A DNA stretch of 59,095 nt from Aliarcobacter vitoriensis (GTDB lineage Bacteria; Campylobacterota; Campylobacteria; Campylobacterales; Arcobacteraceae): NCBI RefSeq assembly GCF_003316695.1, contig NZ_PDKB01000016.1, positions 1-59,095 of the forward strand, in the 5' to 3' direction. Numbering within the stretch: position 1 is the first letter of the stretch; the number at the start of each line of letters is the position of its first letter. Below the pieces are notes generated by a model. That model saw only the letters and a list, made by a program, of their open reading frames with translations, searched no databases and was not told the DNA's origin. The position numbers and the translations under genes were made by a program. Shown here one piece after another: positions 1 through 8,259 of the stretch.

Positions 1-1347
1 GATATGGCAAGTATCGAGAAAGTAAAAAATTATAATCCCGATTGGATAGAAAATGAGTTTAAATCAAATAGAGTTGAAAATAGTATAAGATATGATATCA
101 ATGATATTTTTACACTAAGAACAAATACCTTCTATGAAAAGATGAAACATAAGGCAAGAAATATTAATATAACATATAAGAATGGCTATTCAATAGGTGA
201 TGATAGTTGGTCTGGCACTTGGTCAAGTAATGATGCTTGGCAAGAAACAAAAAATTATGGAACAAATATATATTTAGATTCAAAATTTAATACAGGAAGT
301 GTTGGTCATACTATAACTACAGGATATTCTTTAAGTGAAAGTACAAATTATAAACATAAAGATGAAGGTAAATATTATTTATATAAAAACAATATGACAT
401 TAGGTGAGTTAAAAAAACTTGATATACCTAGAACAGGTTATATTTCTTTTACTGGATATGATACAATAGGGGAAGAAGCACTTACTAAGAGCAGAGAATG
501 GCAATTTGAAAATATCTTAATAGGTGATGATATAGTATTTAATGAACAATGGAGTGCATTAGTTGGATTAAACTATGCAACAATAGTTTTTAATAATAAT
601 CAAAATAATACAAAATACAAAGAATCAAAACTTACACCAACACTGTCTTTAATATATAAGCCTTTTGAAAACTTAACAACTTATGCGACTTACATTGAAA
701 GCTTAGAAGAAGGAACTATTGTAGGGAGTTACTATCAGAATGATGGCGAGATTTTAAGTCCATATAAAAGTAAACAATATGAAATTGGTGCAAAATATAG
801 TATGTTAGATGAAAGAGCTTTATTAACAGCCTCGTTATTTAGGATAGAAAGAGCAAATCAATATACTGATAATACAACAACACCAAAACCAACTTTAACT
901 CAAGATGGAGAAGCTATCCATCAAGGTATTGAAATTGGACTTATAGGAAAAGTAACAGATAACTTAACTTTGATGGGTGGAGTGACATTTATGGATTTAG
1001 GTATAGAAAAACATACTAATAAAGATATTGAAGGTAAAAAACCAATAGAGGCTGCTACAAAAATGGCAAAGCTTTATTCAGAGTATAATATTCCATATAT
1101 AAATGGTTTATCTATCAATGCTGGTGCATATTATACGGGTAAAAAATATTCAGATGAGGCAAATACAGATATTTTACCAAGTTATACTCTTTATGATGCA
1201 GGACTTAGATATTCTACTAAGTTAGGAAATTATCCTACAAGTTTTAATCTAAATGTACAAAACTTAACTGATAAAGTTTATTGGACAAATGGAAATATGT
1301 TAGGCGATCCTAGAAGTGTTGCTTTCTCTATGAAAATGGAGTTTTAA
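1..1347 (+). CDS. TonB-dependent outer-membrane receptor, 3' part (5' end outside window)
   Basis: The reading frame is open from the first base and the first in-frame Met at base 4 is not a credible start, so this is the C-terminal ~447 residues of a larger gene. The visible part looks like a TonB-dependent siderophore-receptor barrel: alternating aromatic and polar strands, a late LNVQNLTDK segment typical of these receptors, and a terminal Phe that fits outer-membrane beta-barrel assembly signals. The plug and any STN domain are not in the window. A tandem TAATAA stop is followed at once by a strong hairpin. The ligand cannot be told from the sequence; an iron-siderophore complex is the family default and is only inferred. 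Confidence 0.85.
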   Translation, partial: DMASIEKVKNYNPDWIENEFKSNRVENSIRYDINDIFTLRTNTFYEKMKHKARNINITYKNGYSIGDDSWSGTWSSNDAWQETKNYGTNIYLDSKFNTGSVGHTITTGYSLSESTNYKHKDEGKYYLYKNNMTLGELKKLDIPRTGYISFTGYDTIGEEALTKSREWQFENILIGDDIVFNEQWSALVGLNYATIVFNNNQNNTKYKESKLTPTLSLIYKPFENLTTYATYIESLEEGTIVGSYYQNDGEILSPYKSKQYEIGAKYSMLDERALLTASLFRIERANQYTDNTTTPKPTLTQDGEAIHQGIEIGLIGKVTDNLTLMGGVTFMDLGIEKHTNKDIEGKKPIEAATKMAKLYSEYNIPYINGLSINAGAYYTGKKYSDEANTDILPSYTLYDAGLRYSTKLGNYPTSFNLNVQNLTDKVYWTNGNMLGDPRSVAFSMKMEF

Positions 1348-1360
1348 TAATATTTAAAAA

Positions 1361-1390
1361 TAAAGAGAGTTTAGGCTCTCTTTATAGATT
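1361..1390 (+). terminator. Rho-independent terminator after TonB receptor
   Basis: A perfect 9-bp stem TAAAGAGAG/CTCTCTTTA (1361-1369 with 1376-1384) has a 6-nt loop and is followed by a T-rich stretch. Confidence 0.8.
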
Positions 1391-1451
1391 TTTTATAAAT
1401 TGTAAAGATATTTAAAGTACAATAGTCAAATTAAAAATATTAGGAATTACT

Positions 1452-2663
1452 TTGAAATCTATTATTAAAAACTTTTTTATAAATAATTTTATATATAAAG
1501 GTAAAGAAAAATTATCGAAAATCACCATTTTAGCTTTGGCCATTTTAGATATTTTTATTTTAACTATACTTTATCAGGGGATAGATTTTCAAACACAAGT
1601 TTTAAATAATCCAAGTACAAAATTTCCATATGATTGTAGAGATATTTTTGCTTACAATTCAAAAGTTGATGATTTTAACAACTATATATACAATCCAAAA
1701 AATTATTCTTCAAAATACCAAAATATAAAAGATTTAGAAGTTGATAATAGATGTAATTTAATTTATGAGAAAATAGATTTTATAAAAGATAATATAGATG
1801 TAAAATTATTGAAAAAGACAAATGAAGAAATATCAAATAAATCTTATGAATTAAATAATCAAATTTCATATTTAAAGGACAATTACAACACTATATTATT
1901 TGAAAAACTAAGTAATCAAGATGTTGATAAGTCGATTATTGAAGGAGATTTAACAGCTAAGAATATCAAGGATAAATATGATAATTTATCATTAGAATTA
2001 GAAAAACTAACAAAACAAAAGGAAGATTTATACAATAGCTTTAAGGAAAATAGTTTTGTAAAAGAATTTAATTTATATATTGATTCAAATAAAAATATTA
2101 TTTTAGAAGATATAGAAAGTAGCGAAAAATATTATTCTATTAAATATGAATTGGTGATTTTGCTATTTTTAATACCTTTAGTTTTGATTTTCTTCTATAT
2201 TATGAAAAACTATCTAAAAAAAGATAGATATATTTTATATATTATTTTTAAAAATCTTTTAGTTGTTACTTTAATACCGACTTTGATTTCACTTTTGAGT
2301 TTGATAAATATTTTTATTCCAAATATTTTTATAGAAAAACTTTTAATGTTTTTTTATAATTTAGAAATACCTTTTATTGTTTATTATTTTGCCATTGCAA
2401 TTGCTATATTGTTTTTTATTTTTATAATAGTAAAAATACAAAAAAGATTTAAAGATGATAATGAAAAACTAAAAAATAGTAAAATATCAATCATTGAATC
2501 TTATAGTAGAAATCTTTGTAATAGTTGTGGAACTAGAGTTGATTATATAAATATGAATTATTGCCCTTGTTGTAAGAATGAGTTAAAAATAGAGTGTCAA
2601 AATTGTCATAAAGATACTATAAAAGGTTTAGGGTATTGTTTTAATTGTGGTGATGAAATATAA
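1452..2663 (+). CDS. Membrane protein with coiled coil and C-terminal zinc ribbons
   Basis: No family is recognised. The 403-residue protein has a hydrophobic segment near residues 25-45, a long charged helical region (about 110-215) that looks like a coiled coil outside the membrane, then three hydrophobic segments (about 230-250, 265-292, 303-330). The last ~55 residues hold four CxxC or CxxCC knuckles (CNSC, CPCC, CQNC, CFNC), typical of zinc-ribbon domains and presumably cytoplasmic. The start is a TTG at 1452 preceded by TAGGAAT; no better ATG precedes the first membrane segment. It stands alone between two terminators. Function unknown; a membrane-anchored regulator or scaffold is only a guess. 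Confidence 0.7.
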   Translation: MKSIIKNFFINNFIYKGKEKLSKITILALAILDIFILTILYQGIDFQTQVLNNPSTKFPYDCRDIFAYNSKVDDFNNYIYNPKNYSSKYQNIKDLEVDNRCNLIYEKIDFIKDNIDVKLLKKTNEEISNKSYELNNQISYLKDNYNTILFEKLSNQDVDKSIIEGDLTAKNIKDKYDNLSLELEKLTKQKEDLYNSFKENSFVKEFNLYIDSNKNIILEDIESSEKYYSIKYELVILLFLIPLVLIFFYIMKNYLKKDRYILYIIFKNLLVVTLIPTLISLLSLINIFIPNIFIEKLLMFFYNLEIPFIVYYFAIAIAILFFIFIIVKIQKRFKDDNEKLKNSKISIIESYSRNLCNSCGTRVDYINMNYCPCCKNELKIECQNCHKDTIKGLGYCFNCGDEI

Positions 2664-2686
2664 AGAGTAGAAATTTTACTACTCTT
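2663..2686. terminator. Bidirectional terminator between convergent genes
   Basis: An 8-bp perfect stem AAGAGTAG/CTACTCTT (2663-2670 with 2679-2686) lies between the converging ends of the zinc-ribbon gene and dadA, and overlaps the dadA stop codon. Confidence 0.7.
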
Positions 2687-3935
2687 AATATTTACCTTGA
2701 TAGAATCCAGAAAATAAAAGAATATCATCAGAGTTTTTGTTTTCTAAATTATTTACAATCAAATCTTTTAATATAGAAGCAAGAGCTGGACCAAATGTCA
2801 TTCCAAGCCATCCTAATCCCATTCCATAAATTAAATTTTTATATTTTTCGTCTCTTCCAATTAAAGGCATGTCATTGGGTGTTAATGGTCTAAAGCCAGT
2901 CCACTCAACTATATTTTTCATCTCAAAAGGAATAGTATATTTTTTAAAGTTTTCTTTTATACTTTCTATTTGTTTTTTTACTATTTTATGATTGGTAGAA
3001 CCTATTTCTAATTTTGATGTAATTCTTACATCATCTCTTCTTGGTGTCATAACAATAAATAAATCAGAAAATAGTGTTGATGTAATTGGTTGGAACTCTT
3101 TTGGCATATTAAAGGTAATACTATAGCCTTTTGCTGGAATCATCATAAGATTTTGTTTTAATTTATTTGCTAAATTAGTTTGATAACCAGTTGATAGGAT
3201 ATATGTATCAGCTTCATAAGTATTTAGAGTAGAACTAATTGATTCGATTTTTGTATCAGAATACGTAATATTTGAAATTCGTTCATTTAATATAAATTCA
3301 ACTCCATTTTCTTTTAAATATCTTTTTAGCTCTAATATAGTTCTTTTAGGATCGAAATGAGTATTTCTTTTAAAATGAATAGCTCCTTTTACATCATCTG
3401 TAACACAAGGTATAAAATCTTTAATTCTATTTTTTTCAATAACCTCAAAAATATCATCATTTTTAACTGCATAATCAAGTAGTTTTTTATTATAACTTTT
3501 TTGTTCTGTAAAAACTGATAACATACCTTTTCTATGGAAATCTAAATCTAGTCCATCAATTTTTTGCATATTTTCATAACTATTATTTGATATATGACCA
3601 TACTTTTCAAATAAAGCAAGGGTTCTTTTTAATCTATCTTTATTTGCACTATTGATAAATTTCCATAACCATTTATATATATTTATATCTAAAGTTGGAT
3701 GTATATTTACAGGTGATTCACCTTTAATCATAAGTTTTAATGTATTAAATACAATTCCTGGATTTGCAAGTGGACCTTTATCAAAAGCAGATAATAAACC
3801 TGCATTTCCAAAAGAAGTTGAATTTGTAATATCATGTTCATCTATAATTGTAACTTTTCTACCTACTTTTATAAGTTCATAGGCCGTAGTTAAGCCCATA
3901 ATTCCAGCACCAATTATTATAATATCTCGTTTCAT
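2685..3935 (-). CDS. dadA: D-amino acid dehydrogenase / glycine-oxidase-like FAD oxidoreductase
   Basis: A 416-residue FAD-dependent oxidoreductase of the DAO family. The N-terminus has the Rossmann fold signature GAGIMG followed by a TYEL-like helix and an acidic residue ending strand 2 (TIIDE). The C-terminal region has WTGFRPLTPNDMPLIG and GLGWLGMTFGPA, the FAD-contact segments of D-amino acid dehydrogenases. It oxidises D-amino acids (D-Ala in DadA) to 2-oxo acids and passes electrons to the respiratory chain at the inner membrane. Its AAGGAG ribosome site (3943-3948) lies partly in the 5-bp target duplication, so the prophage starts only 14 bp upstream of the ATG and its native promoter region is now at 38114 onward. 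A glycine oxidase or other DAO member is possible. Confidence 0.82.
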   Translation of the reverse strand: MKRDIIIIGAGIMGLTTAYELIKVGRKVTIIDEHDITNSTSFGNAGLLSAFDKGPLANPGIVFNTLKLMIKGESPVNIHPTLDINIYKWLWKFINSANKDRLKRTLALFEKYGHISNNSYENMQKIDGLDLDFHRKGMLSVFTEQKSYNKKLLDYAVKNDDIFEVIEKNRIKDFIPCVTDDVKGAIHFKRNTHFDPKRTILELKRYLKENGVEFILNERISNITYSDTKIESISSTLNTYEADTYILSTGYQTNLANKLKQNLMMIPAKGYSITFNMPKEFQPITSTLFSDLFIVMTPRRDDVRITSKLEIGSTNHKIVKKQIESIKENFKKYTIPFEMKNIVEWTGFRPLTPNDMPLIGRDEKYKNLIYGMGLGWLGMTFGPALASILKDLIVNNLENKNSDDILLFSGFYQGKY

Positions 3936-3944
3936 TTAATAACT

Positions 3945-3949
3945 CCTTA
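3945..3949. repeat. Prophage target-site duplication, left copy (CCTTA)
   Basis: CCTTA lies directly outside the left prophage terminus TGTGAA and is repeated directly outside the right terminus at 38109-38113. A 5-bp duplication is the standard product of Mu-type transposition. On the minus strand this copy supplies the first half of the dadA ribosome binding site. Confidence 0.93.
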
Positions 3950-4060
3950 TGTGAAGTATTGTTTAAAATGTAAGTAAAAGAATAAGAGGCTTTTTTTCTT
4001 AATTAGCCCTATTTAATGGTATTTATAGACCTTTTTACAATGCGGTTGTAGAAATGTAAC
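3950..4060 (+). repeat. Left prophage end with candidate transposase binding sites
   Basis: The terminal TGTGAA is followed at 3962-3974 by TTTAAAATGTAAG and at 4045-4060 by GTTGTAGAAATGTAAC. These resemble three sites at the right end (38013-38027 forward; 38062-38075 and 38084-38097 reversed) with the shared core AAATGTWA. Multiple spaced sites at each end are what a MuA-type transpososome needs. That the transposase binds them is inferred. Confidence 0.7.
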
Positions 4061-4139
4061 TGCATTAAACTTTACTATACAAACTCTTTAACAATATTTA
4101 ACACTGTTTTATACATATTATAGCATTAAATGATGATGA

Positions 4140-4279
4140 GTTTACCTACATACCTTTTTTATAAATAAGTAAGCGGTTGTAAAAGTATAGTAATACAACC
4201 TAGCAATACAACTAATACAACTTGAAGTAATACAACCTAATTTTTAAATTAAGTAGTTGTAAAAGTTAAGTAGGTAAAC
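4140..4279. repeat. GGTTGTA/TACAACC repeat array inside a 10-bp inverted repeat
   Basis: A perfect 10-bp inverted repeat, GTTTACCTAC (4140-4149) and GTAGGTAAAC (4270-4279), encloses copies of RGTTGTA on the plus strand (4175-4181, 4255-4261) and its complement TACAACY (4194-4200, 4207-4213, 4216-4222, 4231-4237). The CGGTTGTAA at 4174-4182 and a second CGGTTGTAG at 4043-4051 match the 9-nt unit of the hairpins at 13477-13664. It lies downstream of the repressor gene and upstream of the left terminus. It is probably a multi-site protein-binding region for transposase, enhancer protein or repressor; which one is unknown. Confidence 0.65.
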
Positions 4280-4285
4280 ATATGT

Positions 4286-4927
4286 TTATCTTTGAATACT
4301 TAAAACTTTTATACCTAATACTTGAAAAGGTAGTTGGTTTTCTTTTGGATTGAAAACTTCTTTATCATATTTGTCATTATCTGAAATAATAAGTATAGTT
4401 CCATCCATTTTAAATTGAAGTCTTTTTATGAGTATTTGTCCACCATATTGAATAGCATATATACCATTTGTACCAAAGTTTATATTTTCATCTATTAAAA
4501 CATAATCGCCATCTCTTAGAGTTGGCTCCATACTATCGCCATCTACTTGAATACCTTTAACTTTATTTGTATTTATAGGTGTTCTAAAAAAGCTTTTATC
4601 TAGTGAAATTGTATCTACCGTTTCTATAACATAGTTGTAAATTCCTTCTCCTGCACCAGCTCTAACATTTAATAAATCTATATTGTAATTGCTTGATATT
4701 AAATTTACATTATTTTCTTTAAATTTATTTCCTCTGCCTGTTAATAACCAATTTATATTAATATCTTCTTTATCACAAACTTCAGCAAATGTATCAGTTA
4801 AAGTTTTTTGATTTGTCAAGAAATTGTTTACAAGTTGTCTTGAGATATTGTATTTTTTTGATAAGAAAGCATTATTTATTCCTTTTTCACTCATAACTTG
4901 AGAAAATCTTTCACTAATTTTAGACAA
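4286..4927 (-). CDS. Phage repressor, HTH plus S24 (LexA/CI-like) peptidase
   Basis: 213 residues. The N-terminus (1-65) is an HTH domain of the CI type, with NISRQLVNNFL as recognition helix. The C-terminal S24 domain has the nucleophile in GDSMEP (Ser132) and the general-base Lys168 in LIKRL, 36 residues apart as expected, with an Ala-Gly pair at 90-91 as likely self-cleavage site. It should hold the lytic early promoter shut and be cleaved in a RecA-dependent way. It is divergent from the early operon, with palindromic operators in between (4953-5011). It is transcribed toward the left terminus with no strong terminator seen before dadA, so read-through into dadA is possible. Confidence 0.88.
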   Translation of the reverse strand: MSKISERFSQVMSEKGINNAFLSKKYNISRQLVNNFLTNQKTLTDTFAEVCDKEDININWLLTGRGNKFKENNVNLISSNYNIDLLNVRAGAGEGIYNYVIETVDTISLDKSFFRTPINTNKVKGIQVDGDSMEPTLRDGDYVLIDENINFGTNGIYAIQYGGQILIKRLQFKMDGTILIISDNDKYDKEVFNPKENQLPFQVLGIKVLSIQR

Positions 4928-4952
4928 TTTAAACCCCTTAAAATGGCAATAT

Positions 4953-5015
4953 TTGTATTTATGTAAATAAAATATTTACAAAACTCTTGACAAATGTAAA
5001 TAAATCATTTATACT
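4953..5015 (+). promoter_or_regulatory. Early lytic promoter overlapped by repressor operators
   Basis: A near-consensus sigma70 promoter has TTGACA at 4987-4992, a 17-bp spacer and TATACT at 5010-5015. A perfect palindrome TGTAAATA-AAA-TATTTACA (4962-4980) lies just upstream. An imperfect second copy beginning TGTAAATA (4995) falls in the spacer, and TATTTA-TG-TAAATA overlaps the first. This is a typical repressor operator set; binding by the 4286-4927 repressor is inferred. Confidence 0.8.
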
Positions 5016-5137
5016 TTCAAAAGTTAATCAAATGATTAATAAACATTATAACAAAAAGAGATAAAAAAATGTTTTTATCCTGAGTTCTTTAAAAAATCAT
5101 TGTTAAGGGGATAAATTTTTTAATTAAAGGATTTATT

Positions 5138-5263
5138 ATGAAAAAAAAGAAAAATAGCTTTTTAAAGAGATTATCAAAAATAAAAAAGAAACAAAAAAAA
5201 GGATTTGCTTCTTTTGAAGGTGGATACCTTGGAATAAAAGTAAGAGCTAGAGAGTCTCTTTAA
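5138..5263 (+). CDS. Small, very basic phage early peptide (41 aa)
   Basis: Begins with ATG after a good ribosome site (AAAGG, 7 nt upstream), directly downstream of the early promoter. The first half is dominated by Lys/Arg; the second half is FASFEGGYLGIKVRARESL. It could bind nucleic acid, but no family is recognised. Its 3' end overlaps the end of a convergent gene and a hairpin. Being the first gene behind the early promoter, it may be a lysogeny switch or host-modifying peptide; this is inference only. Confidence 0.55.
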   Translation: MKKKKNSFLKRLSKIKKKQKKGFASFEGGYLGIKVRARESL

Positions 5264-5273
5264 TTCTCTCTAG
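5247..5273. terminator. Hairpin between convergent early genes
   Basis: An 8-bp perfect stem CTAGAGAG/CTCTCTAG (5247-5254 with 5266-5273) covers the ends of the basic peptide gene and the minus-strand gene. There is no long T tract, so termination would be modest. Confidence 0.45.
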
Positions 5274-5561
5274 GTTATTGTGAATAACATTGAGTCTTTC
5301 ATCAAACATTTTTGCTACATTTTGAGTTCTTTTGTCAGTCATCTCATTAAATTGTTCTACTATGAATTTTTTATTTTTCAAAAAACTTTTTGATTCTTCT
5401 AATGTTTTAGAGTTGTATATCTCATTGTAAATATCATAAAAGTCTGTATTGAGTTTCTTTGCTTGTTCATTAAATGAAACATTCAAATCAAATTGTAATT
5501 GCAATAAGTCATGAATTTGAGTTTGAAATTCAATTAGTATTTCTTTTAAATTATTATCCAT
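5247..5561 (-). CDS. Hypothetical helical phage protein (104 aa)
   Basis: No family is recognised. The protein is highly charged and predicted helical throughout (for example DRTQNVAKMFDERL-like segments near residues 75-92), without membrane segments or Cys. The ATG at 5559-5561 is preceded on the minus strand by AAAAGGACTT, a good ribosome site. It points against the early operon, so it may be expressed in the lysogen like the repressor. It could be a superinfection or regulatory factor, but nothing in the sequence shows this. Confidence 0.5.
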   Translation of the reverse strand: MDNNLKEILIEFQTQIHDLLQLQFDLNVSFNEQAKKLNTDFYDIYNEIYNSKTLEESKSFLKNKKFIVEQFNEMTDKRTQNVAKMFDERLNVIHNNLERIKETL

Positions 5562-5912
5562 TGATAAGTCCTTTTTTATGATTTTGTTTTGTGATTTGAT
5601 TATAACAAAAAGGGCTTACCAATATCCCTTTAACTATGTTTTTTGAACATAAAGTTCTTTAAAAATTTAAGCCACACTCCAAACTGATTGGCTGAACTGT
5701 TAAAAGATATCTTGTATTTGGTTGAGAGTAAATACAAAGATTGAGGTGTAGGTGTAGATACCAAGAAAAGAAAAGTCTACAACATAATATATATGGAAGT
5801 ATTTATTATTAAGTCTTAGTAGAAATGAGCACTCAACTAAGGCTTAACTGTGAATATTGACTTAAGATAAATATTTGAAGTGAGTATTTATTACTTAGAA
5901 AGAGAGGTTGAT
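5562..5912. other. Gene-poor 350-bp stretch with a long stem-loop before the Ner-like gene
   Basis: No convincing gene. A 12-bp inverted repeat TTAAGTCTTAGT/ACTAAGGCTTAA (5809-5820 with 5836-5847, one G-T pair, 15-nt loop) sits about 65 bp before the Ner-like start. The 5' half is AT-rich without a clear consensus promoter. The stem could be a leader structure, an operator or a processing site. Confidence 0.5.
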
Positions 5913-6140
5913 TTGATTAAAAAAAGTTTTAAAGATAAGACTCTTAAAGAGAGATTTGACGATAGAGGATTTGCAGTAAAAAAATATGCTACTGCTTATG
6001 GAGTGAATCAAGCGATACTTAGCTTAGTTCTTAATGGTACTTTAGTTGGGAAAAATAATATCAATGGTGATACTAGAAAGATAATAGCCCAACTTAAAAA
6101 AGATAGTGTTTGGATAGGAAAGCTTCCTTGGGAGGTGTGA
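5913..6140 (+). CDS. Ner-like HTH DNA-binding protein
   Basis: 75 residues from the TTG at 5913, which has a strong ribosome site (AGAGAGG); the same frame can be extended upstream to a GTG at 5880 with no good ribosome site. It has a compact HTH fold: FDDRGFAVKKYATAYGVNQAILSLVLNG, as in Ner/Nlp and transposase-associated regulators, and ends 1 nt before the transposase start. In Mu, Ner shuts down early and repressor transcription after induction. Position directly before MuA supports that role. Confidence 0.75.
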   Translation: MIKKSFKDKTLKERFDDRGFAVKKYATAYGVNQAILSLVLNGTLVGKNNINGDTRKIIAQLKKDSVWIGKLPWEV

Positions 6141-6141
6141 T

Positions 6142-8256
6142 GTGGAGTATACAGAGAAAAATTTAGTTGAATTTTTTAATATTTCACAACAATCTGTTTC
6201 AAAAGCACTTAAAGATACTCATTATGAACTAAAAATTATTGAAGGAAGTTTTAAGCCTGTAAAACACTATCAATTTGAAGATTTGCCTCAGAGGTATAAA
6301 GATAAATTAGTAGATCTTGGAGTTGTGCAAGATGATAAAACTGAAGATATAAAATCTTCTAATATTACACAATCAAATTTTACTGAAGTTTATTTGATGT
6401 CCAGTCCTATTAAACAAGAAATAGCACTTGCAAGATGTAAATTAATTAAATTTTATCTTATGCGAAAGTCTAATACAAATAGAATGAAGTGGCTTAAAGA
6501 GACTTTAAAAAATAATATAGAGTTTGATTGTTTAGGTAGTGTAACAGAACGTCAATTGAATATATGGCTTAGAAAATATAAAGAAGCAGAGATAAGTGGC
6601 AGTAATGTAGTTGAAATCTTTATAGATAAAAGAGGTGCTAGTTCAGGTGCTGGAATAAAAAGTTTAGATGATAAGATGAAAGAGGTAGCTATTGCTTATT
6701 TTATAAAAGATAGCATTATAAATATCTCTGAAATATATCTAAATATGAAACATAAGTTCGGTGGACTTATGCCATCTTATGATGTTTTGAATAGATTTTA
6801 TAGAGAATGGAAAGATAAAAATCCACTTATATATGAATTTTCAAAATCTCCTGATAGTGCAAAAAATAAATATATGCCAGCTTTCGGAAAAGCAGATGAA
6901 AAAGCTAAATATAAAAACCATTATTGGGAACTTGACTCAACTCCTGCTGATATTATTTGTTCCGATGGTAAGAGATATACAATCTTAGCCGCAATAGATG
7001 TATTTACAAGAAGAGTTGTATTTCATATAGCTGATAGTTCTAGCTCTTATACTATTTCACAACTTCTTCGAAAAGCAATTATAAAGTTTGGTATCCCTGA
7101 AAATGTGATTATAGATAATGGTAAAGATTATACATCAAACCATTTTATGAGTGTTTGTTATAACTTAAAGATAAATCCAATCATTGTACCACCATTTAGT
7201 GGAGATAAAAAACCACATGTTGAGAGAATATTTGGAACTTTAAGTAGACAGTTATTTATGCAAGTGCCAGGATTTATTGGAGCAAATGTAAGTCAAAAAG
7301 CACAAATTCAAGCAAGACAATCTTTTGCACAAAAGATTAATTCAATAGAGGCTTGGAGAAGGTTAAATGCTTCAAGAACTGATGAAGAAAAAAGGCTTAT
7401 AAAGGATGCTTGGAAAATCAAAAAAGAGAATTTAGGACTTAGATTGGAAGTTCTTAAAACAGCAGATGAATTGCAAGACCTTTGTGATAAATGGGTCTCA
7501 AATCTTTATGAGCAAGAAAAGCATGGTGGCTTAGGAATAAGCCCTGTGATGAAATGGAATAGATGTCCATTTAGTGTTAAGTCTATACCTAATACAAGTA
7601 TGTTGAATTTACTTCTTGGTGAAAGTATTACAAGAAAAGTAGGTAAAAAAGGTATTGCTCTTGATGGGCTTATGTATTGTCATGATGATTTAGTTGATTA
7701 CATGGGACAAAATGTATTTCTTCTTGTTCCTGATGATATGGGATATATATTTGTTCATCAAACAAATATGGAATTTATTTGTATAGCTGAAGACCCAGCA
7801 TATACTGGACAAAGTAGGTCAATGGCAAAAAGAGCAGCAAAGAAATGGAATGCACTTACAAAACATCTTGACAAAATGCTACATGAAGCTAAGAACTTGG
7901 CTGATATTACAATCATTGACAGAATTGAAGCTGTAAAAGATAGAGTTGAAACTCATACTATTGCAGTTACAAAACGAAGTGAAGTTATAGATGCTGTTAT
8001 TAAAAATACTCCAGTTATTGAAGCTGAAGATTTAAAAGCTTTAGAAAAGTCAAATAAATATGACTTCAAGAATAAAGATGAAGAGGGTAAACCACAAAAG
8101 GTTCTCGAGAGTGGAAGACCACAATTTAAAGGAAAAGTTGAGAGGTTTATTTGGATATTAGAAAATCCTGAACAAATGAATGAAAAAGATAAGGAACTGA
8201 TGGATAAATATCCAGATTTATATGAAATCGCAAAATCACAAGTAAAGGTAGGATAA
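6142..8256 (+). CDS. MuA-like DDE transposase
   Basis: 704 residues, close to the size of Mu A (663). An N-terminal winged-helix/HTH region (about 1-70, with SQQSVSKALK) would bind the phage ends. The catalytic RNase H-like core has Asp265 (ELDSTPAD), Asp325 (IDNGKDYTS) and Glu361 (HVERIFG), giving a DD(35)E arrangement. A C-terminal beta-barrel and tail follow. It would cut and join the TG...CA termini for integration and replicative transposition, giving the 5-bp CCTTA duplication seen at both ends. GTG start with GGAGG 7 nt upstream. The MuB-like gene follows after 3 nt. Confidence 0.95.
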   Translation: MEYTEKNLVEFFNISQQSVSKALKDTHYELKIIEGSFKPVKHYQFEDLPQRYKDKLVDLGVVQDDKTEDIKSSNITQSNFTEVYLMSSPIKQEIALARCKLIKFYLMRKSNTNRMKWLKETLKNNIEFDCLGSVTERQLNIWLRKYKEAEISGSNVVEIFIDKRGASSGAGIKSLDDKMKEVAIAYFIKDSIINISEIYLNMKHKFGGLMPSYDVLNRFYREWKDKNPLIYEFSKSPDSAKNKYMPAFGKADEKAKYKNHYWELDSTPADIICSDGKRYTILAAIDVFTRRVVFHIADSSSSYTISQLLRKAIIKFGIPENVIIDNGKDYTSNHFMSVCYNLKINPIIVPPFSGDKKPHVERIFGTLSRQLFMQVPGFIGANVSQKAQIQARQSFAQKINSIEAWRRLNASRTDEEKRLIKDAWKIKKENLGLRLEVLKTADELQDLCDKWVSNLYEQEKHGGLGISPVMKWNRCPFSVKSIPNTSMLNLLLGESITRKVGKKGIALDGLMYCHDDLVDYMGQNVFLLVPDDMGYIFVHQTNMEFICIAEDPAYTGQSRSMAKRAAKKWNALTKHLDKMLHEAKNLADITIIDRIEAVKDRVETHTIAVTKRSEVIDAVIKNTPVIEAEDLKALEKSNKYDFKNKDEEGKPQKVLESGRPQFKGKVERFIWILENPEQMNEKDKELMDKYPDLYEIAKSQVKVG

Positions 8257-8259
8257 AAA

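Noticed and set aside
1-1347. The receptor fragment at the start and the receptor start at 58765 being one gene
   Set aside because: They are separate loci at opposite ends of the window, and the first has its own terminator; several receptors per genome are usual.
4036-4040. TACAA before TGCGGTTGTAG as target duplication (also at 38136-38140)
   Set aside because: Ends defined that way are not inverted repeats and do not end in CA; CCTTA next to TGTGAA/TTCACA fits all rules.
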